Shown: piece after piece, positions 60,480 to 64,000 of the stretch
Numbering within the stretch: position 1 is the first letter of the stretch
Layout of the letters: each line of letters opens with the position of its first letter
Assembly: GCF_007290395.2 (NCBI RefSeq)
Contig: NZ_CP041656.2
Span: 2,728,001-2,792,000, forward strand
DNA length: 64,000 nt
Source of the DNA: Bradyrhizobium cosmicum
GTDB lineage: Bacteria > Pseudomonadota > Alphaproteobacteria > Rhizobiales > Xanthobacteraceae
Reading direction: 5' to 3'
Position numbers and translations under genes: made by a program
The notes under the pieces: model-generated
The model's input: only the letters and a program-made list of their open reading frames with translations
Told to the model about the DNA's origin: nothing
Databases searched by the model: none

Positions 60480-62366
60480 CTAGTCGATCATCTCGGCCCT
60501 GGCCGCGGTCTGGCTCGGCCCGTTGCGGTCGCGCCAGAACCAGACGGTCACGACGCCGGAGCGGCCGCGGACCTGGGTGAGCAGTGGGCCTGTCAGAATG
60601 CCATCGGGATCGCCCTGGAAGTCGGCCGCATCCAGCAGCGTATCGGTCAGCGCGAGCCGCGCCTTGTTCTGCGCGGCGACCTCCATCAGCCGGCTCGCGA
60701 CGTTGACGGTGTCGCCCGTCGCCGTGATGTGCTGGTGGCTTTCGCCGAGACGAGAGGCGACGATCGGACCAAAATGCGCGCCGATCTTGAAGCCGAGCCG
60801 ACCTCCGATCGCAGGGGGCAGTGCCGCGATCCAGCTTTCGACGCGACGATGCAGGTTGATCGCGCACCTCAGCGCGCGTGCCGCGTCGTCGGGCATCGCG
60901 CGGGGCAGGCCGAACAGGATCATGGCGCCGTCGCCGAGAAAGCCGGTGATCAGGCCGTCGCAGTCGACGGCCGCCTTGTCGATCAGCGCGTGAAACGTCC
61001 TGAGCAGATCCTGGAGTTGGTCCGGATCGATCTTTTCGCTGAACGCCGTGAAGCCGGAGAGATCGATGAAGACCACGGCGGCGTCCTGCCGCACGGGCCT
61101 GGACAGGAAATCGGGATCGCGCGCCAGCCACTCCTGCACCGCAGGCGCCTGGAATTGCGCGAGCGACCGGCTCTTGTCGGCGAAATATTGCGTGCGGCGG
61201 CCGCCCACCCACAGCTGCATGCCTGCGAAGACCACGACCGGCGGCACGGCGGCAGCGAGCGTGGTCGCGGCATTCAGCCAGACGCCATGCGTGAATGCGA
61301 ACAGGTTCAGCCCGCCCCACGCGATCATCACCGCGGCCGCGGCCACGAGGCCGGGTGCACTGCGCCGCCAGGCCAGCAGGCCGACTAGCAGCATCGGCAG
61401 CAGGATCGCGGTGAGCGCATCGGCGATGCGGACCTTGCGGTCGCGCACGATGCCGTCGCCGGCGACGAGATGGGTGATCGCGGTCGAGACCACCTCCACG
61501 CCAGGCATCAGGGAATCGAATGGCGTCGGGTAGAAGTCGCCGCCGCCGGCGACCGCTGCGCCGATCACGACGATGCGGTTCTCGATCGCCGCGCGGTTGA
61601 GCGTGCCATCGAAAATGCTCTGGGCGCTGACGGTGCGGATGGTGCGGCGCGGGCCGTAATAGGTGATCGGCAGTGCAAAGTCGGTATCGGTCGGCACCGC
61701 GCGGTCGCCGAGCATGAGGTGATCCGGCGCGATCGTCAGCGGCTTGTCGAGCGCACGGCTCGCGACGCGCAAGGGGAAAGAGAGCTCGACCTTGTCGGCC
61801 GTCCGGAACAGCATCGGCACCGAGAGCGGCGAGCCCGACTGCCCCGTTGCGACGTTGACGACGCCGACATCGGCGTGGTCGGCGAAAGCCGGAAGCGGCA
61901 GCAGGAAGCGCTCGGCCTGAGGCAGGACGGCGAGGGGGCCGTCGCTGCTCGGCTCCACGGTCTCGCTGGCGCTCGGGAAGATCGCCGCGGCAGCGAGCAC
62001 CATCGGACCCGTGGCCAGCGTGTTCGCCAGCGTGGCGTCGCCGATCGCGGCGCTGCGGTCGACCAGCAGCAGGTCGATCGCGACCACCTTCGGCTTGAAC
62101 TGCACGATGGTGTCGACGACGCGGGCGAGATCGGCGCGCGGCAGCGGATAGCTGCCGCCCCGCTTCACCACGGTGTCGTCGATCGCGACGATGGTGACGA
62201 GATCGGGCGGAACCTGCACGCCGCGGACCTGGGTTCGCCAATCCGTCAGCGTCGCCTCGAGGCGATCGAGAAAACGCAGGTGACCATTGGCATGGCCGGC
62301 ATAGATGCCCGCGCCCCACAGCCCGGTGAGGACGAGTGCCGCCAAGATCTGAACGCGTCTCTTCAT
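60480..62366 (-). CDS. CHASE2-domain adenylate/guanylate cyclase
   Basis: The 628-residue protein starts with a membrane helix (about 10-28), then a CHASE2 periplasmic sensor (LVTIVAIDDTVVKRGG, LPRADLARVVDTIV), three more helices (about 335-400) and a class III cyclase (VVFIDLSGFTAFSEKID, ITGFLGDGAMILFGLP, and ITATGDTVNVASRLMEVA). The ATG at 62366 is chosen; TTG at 62381 is possible. It is downstream of a FecR-domain gene in the same direction, a pairing common in proteobacteria. Confidence 0.9.
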   Translation of the reverse strand: MKRRVQILAALVLTGLWGAGIYAGHANGHLRFLDRLEATLTDWRTQVRGVQVPPDLVTIVAIDDTVVKRGGSYPLPRADLARVVDTIVQFKPKVVAIDLLLVDRSAAIGDATLANTLATGPMVLAAAAIFPSASETVEPSSDGPLAVLPQAERFLLPLPAFADHADVGVVNVATGQSGSPLSVPMLFRTADKVELSFPLRVASRALDKPLTIAPDHLMLGDRAVPTDTDFALPITYYGPRRTIRTVSAQSIFDGTLNRAAIENRIVVIGAAVAGGGDFYPTPFDSLMPGVEVVSTAITHLVAGDGIVRDRKVRIADALTAILLPMLLVGLLAWRRSAPGLVAAAAVMIAWGGLNLFAFTHGVWLNAATTLAAAVPPVVVFAGMQLWVGGRRTQYFADKSRSLAQFQAPAVQEWLARDPDFLSRPVRQDAAVVFIDLSGFTAFSEKIDPDQLQDLLRTFHALIDKAAVDCDGLITGFLGDGAMILFGLPRAMPDDAARALRCAINLHRRVESWIAALPPAIGGRLGFKIGAHFGPIVASRLGESHQHITATGDTVNVASRLMEVAAQNKARLALTDTLLDAADFQGDPDGILTGPLLTQVRGRSGVVTVWFWRDRNGPSQTAARAEMID

Positions 62367-62429
62367 TGCGTCGTACTGCAATCTTCTGTGTTGTCAGGGC
62401 CTGACGGAGCAGGCCTTACCGACCGGGCC

Positions 62430-62954
62430 TCATTGGCCCAGTCTTGCCATCAGCGCGTCGACGCGCGGCTGGCCCCATGTCTTGACGGTCAATGGACCGG
62501 TTGCCTCGACATCGACGCCTTCGCCGGGACCCAGCACGACGCTGCGTCCACGCGCTCTGCGGCTCACGCCGACGCGGCCGTCGGCGACGAAGACCGAAGT
62601 CTTTGCATCTGCGACATCGACCGCCCATTTGGTGCCGCGCACCGCGGCGATCGCTTGCGGCGTCAGTACCTTGAAGGGATTGCCGCCGGGCTTTTTGCGC
62701 ACGTCGACCAGCAGCGCTTTGCTGCTCAACTCTACCGAGTCTATATGTCCGTCGCGGTTGGCGTCCTTTAGTTCAAATCTGGCACCGCTTTCGGCAACGA
62801 TGGTGATGCCGTTGTCGCAGCGCCAAGTCTGCGTGCCCGCGGCCGTCGGCGATGCCGTGCAGCCCGCCGTGGCGGCAGGCTGTGCGCCCGCAGATCCAGT
62901 CAATAGAACCAACCCCGCCAGAGCGAAAAACCCGGCGCGCGCGAACCTTCTCAT
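62430..62954 (-). CDS. FecR-domain exported protein
   Basis: The 174-residue protein has a signal peptide (FARAGFFALAGLVLLTGSAGA, cleavage near 26) and a FecR-like fold (VLTPQAIAAVRGTKWAVDVA, VFVADGRVGVSRRARGRSV, VLGPGEGVDV). FecR domains sense periplasmic signals. There is no FecI-type sigma factor nearby; it is followed by the CHASE2 cyclase and likely works with it. GGAGG lies 8 bases before the ATG at 62954. Confidence 0.88.
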   Translation of the reverse strand: MRRFARAGFFALAGLVLLTGSAGAQPAATAGCTASPTAAGTQTWRCDNGITIVAESGARFELKDANRDGHIDSVELSSKALLVDVRKKPGGNPFKVLTPQAIAAVRGTKWAVDVADAKTSVFVADGRVGVSRRARGRSVVLGPGEGVDVEATGPLTVKTWGQPRVDALMARLGQ

Positions 62955-63131
62955 GCCAGCCTCCGTTTGCGTGCTCGGCACAGTTCAAGGCGATGTTGAT
63001 ACGGCACCGTATCACACGCAGAGGCTGCTGAATAGTGCCGCTCTGGGAGCTATTTCCTCGCTGCGGCATTTTCCAGACAGGCGCGATCAACTTTCAGTCA
63101 GGGACGTCGGACGAGTTCGGCCTGCATCTGC

Positions 63132-63240
63132 ATGGTTCGAGATGCCCGCTTTGGCGGGCTCCTCACCATGAGGGTCTGAAATCTCGTCGCGGAACGCGCC
63201 CTCATCCCGAGGGTCGCCGGAGGCGGGCGTCTCCGAGGAT
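63132..63240. repeat. Palindromic repeat (ATGGTTCGAGA type)
   Basis: ATGGTTCGAGATGCCCGC on the left is answered by GCGGGCGTCTCCGAGGAT on the right, with CTCACCATGAGGG and CCTCATCCCGAGGG units inside. Arms are imperfect. Confidence 0.7.
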
Positions 63241-63476
63241 GGCCGTCGGCGAGGGCGGATCCACCAGCCTCGCACAACGCTTCACCGCTATCGTCCGGGT
63301 ATTGAAGACCACGAAAACGACTTGGTTGGATGGCCTAGAGAGGCGGCTGGAGAGGTTCGCTGACCGTGCCGAACCGGCCGAGAATTATAGTTAACAGATG
63401 CGCCTAAGTCCGTAATTGTGCGGGCGTTTTCTCGAAATGGCACAGCGTTAACGAGCTGCCTCACATCCGCCCGAAC

Positions 63477-63491
63477 TTAATCCGCATTTAA
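63477..63491 (+). promoter_or_regulatory. CtrA-binding box (TTAA-N7-TTAA)
   Basis: TTAATCCGCATTTAA matches the CtrA consensus exactly. It is about 110 bases upstream of the ATG at 63602, a usual distance for a CtrA-controlled promoter. Further TTAA motifs nearby raise the base rate of chance matches. Confidence 0.55.
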
Positions 63492-63601
63492 CTAAAAGTC
63501 GCCTTAATGACGCTCCGGCCCTCTGCGAAATGCTGTTCCCGGATCGTGACCAGCGGCACTTCTAAGGGGGACTTAGTGACACCGTCCTGGACGCAAGGCG
63601 A

Positions 63602-64000
63602 ATGAGTACGAGTATCGCGGCGCAAAGTAACGCGGCACGGAAGTCCGAGAATCTCTCCAGAAAGTCTCTTCGGAAACCTTCCCGGAAAATGACTAACACC
63701 AATTGGCTTGGCGCTGCCGCCATCGGCTGCGCCGTGCTTGGCGCCGGCTGGACCGTCTACAGCAACGTGCTCGGCGCCAGCGTCTATCCGAGCGTCGGCA
63801 GCACCGGCTACGACGAGCCCGTGATCAAGCGAGCGCCCAAGGTGGCGCTGCGCGAGGCGGGCGACGCCATCAAGGAAGCCTTCGCCCTGTTGCCCGACCG
63901 GCTTCAGGTCGCAGCTCCGATCTCGCGCGAAATGTTCAACGAGCGCTTTGCCGCGGCCGCGACCCAGGGTGTGGCGTCGAATGCGGCGGGCGCGGTCACC
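63602..64000 (+). CDS. Membrane-anchored exported protein (partial), unknown function
   Basis: The frame is open for 133 codons from the ATG at 63602 to the window edge. It has a Lys/Arg/Ser-rich cytoplasmic tail (RKSLRKPSRKMTNTN), one membrane helix (about 36-55; LGAAAIGCAVLGAGWTVYS) and the start of a periplasmic region (PDRLQVAAPISREMF). No domain is seen in the part available. The CtrA box upstream suggests cell-cycle control, which fits an envelope protein. The rest of the gene is outside the window. Confidence 0.7.
   Translation, partial: MSTSIAAQSNAARKSENLSRKSLRKPSRKMTNTNWLGAAAIGCAVLGAGWTVYSNVLGASVYPSVGSTGYDEPVIKRAPKVALREAGDAIKEAFALLPDRLQVAAPISREMFNERFAAAATQGVASNAAGAVT

Larger units (their letters stand above)
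62955..63601. other. Long intergenic region with repeat and CtrA box
   Basis: These 647 bases lie between the FecR start and the truncated gene at 63602. They hold a palindromic repeat (63132-63240) and a TTAA-rich promoter zone with a perfect CtrA box. Open frames here have no protein character. Confidence 0.6.

Noticed and set aside
1..64000. Prophage, integrative element or insertion sequence
   Set aside because: No integrase, transposase, terminase or tRNA attachment site was found on either strand.

Overview
The window reads as chromosome of a Bradyrhizobium-like alphaproteobacterium. This is inferred from the high GC content, the richness in branched-chain-type ABC transport genes, a cox-type molybdenum hydroxylase cluster next to pca genes, c-di-GMP and class III cyclase regulators, a perfect CtrA box, and many long palindromic intergenic repeats. 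I see no rRNA, tRNA, integrase, transposase or CRISPR array, so this looks like core or slowly drifting accessory chromosome and not a mobile island.

Layout. 1-3.7 kb: end of a periplasmic binding protein gene, a divergent LysR regulator and an acyl-CoA synthetase. 3.8-10.6 kb: a caspase-like exported protein, a PAS-GGDEF-EAL protein, a Crp/Fnr regulator and a globin-coupled chemoreceptor. 10.6-14.4 kb: M20 amidohydrolase, purB, a 33-residue ORF with its own promoter-like site, and a TetR regulator. 14.4-21.1 kb: a NarL-type two-component system divergent from a five-gene cluster (ExbB/MotA-like channel, a single-span partner with a YfaP-like domain, a small membrane protein, a metallophosphoesterase and a kinase-UspA fusion). 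I rate this cluster the best candidate for an undescribed system. 21-28 kb: small proteins, rpe, an EF-hand protein behind a perfect sigma-54 promoter, a P1 peptidase, a MASE4 hybrid kinase and a lone receiver.

28-33.2 kb: a complete liv operon (H-M-G-F-K order). 33.4-37.0 kb: a small Q/G-rich protein, a membrane protein and pcaB-D-C. 37.2-44.1 kb: coxG-S-M-D-E, two xdhC-like genes and a MoeA/MobA fusion. The catalytic coxL is absent from this run. 44.2-49 kb: small secreted proteins, a zinc alcohol dehydrogenase, a GH4 enzyme and an ArsR-SRPBCC-GFA operon. 49-52.6 kb: a TetR-controlled HlyD/ABC export operon. Here the divergent arsR and tetR promoters both place the predicted transcript start on the start codon. 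52.6-64 kb: a class III cyclase, PhzF, DUF488 and DUF72 proteins, two glycosyltransferases, a FecR plus CHASE2-cyclase pair, and a truncated gene behind a CtrA box.

Intergenic spaces carry at least six families of 40-140 base palindromic repeats. One family (two 87-base copies at 11.9 and 44.1 kb) shows paired base changes that preserve its stems. All functional names come from reading motifs; no database search was run.
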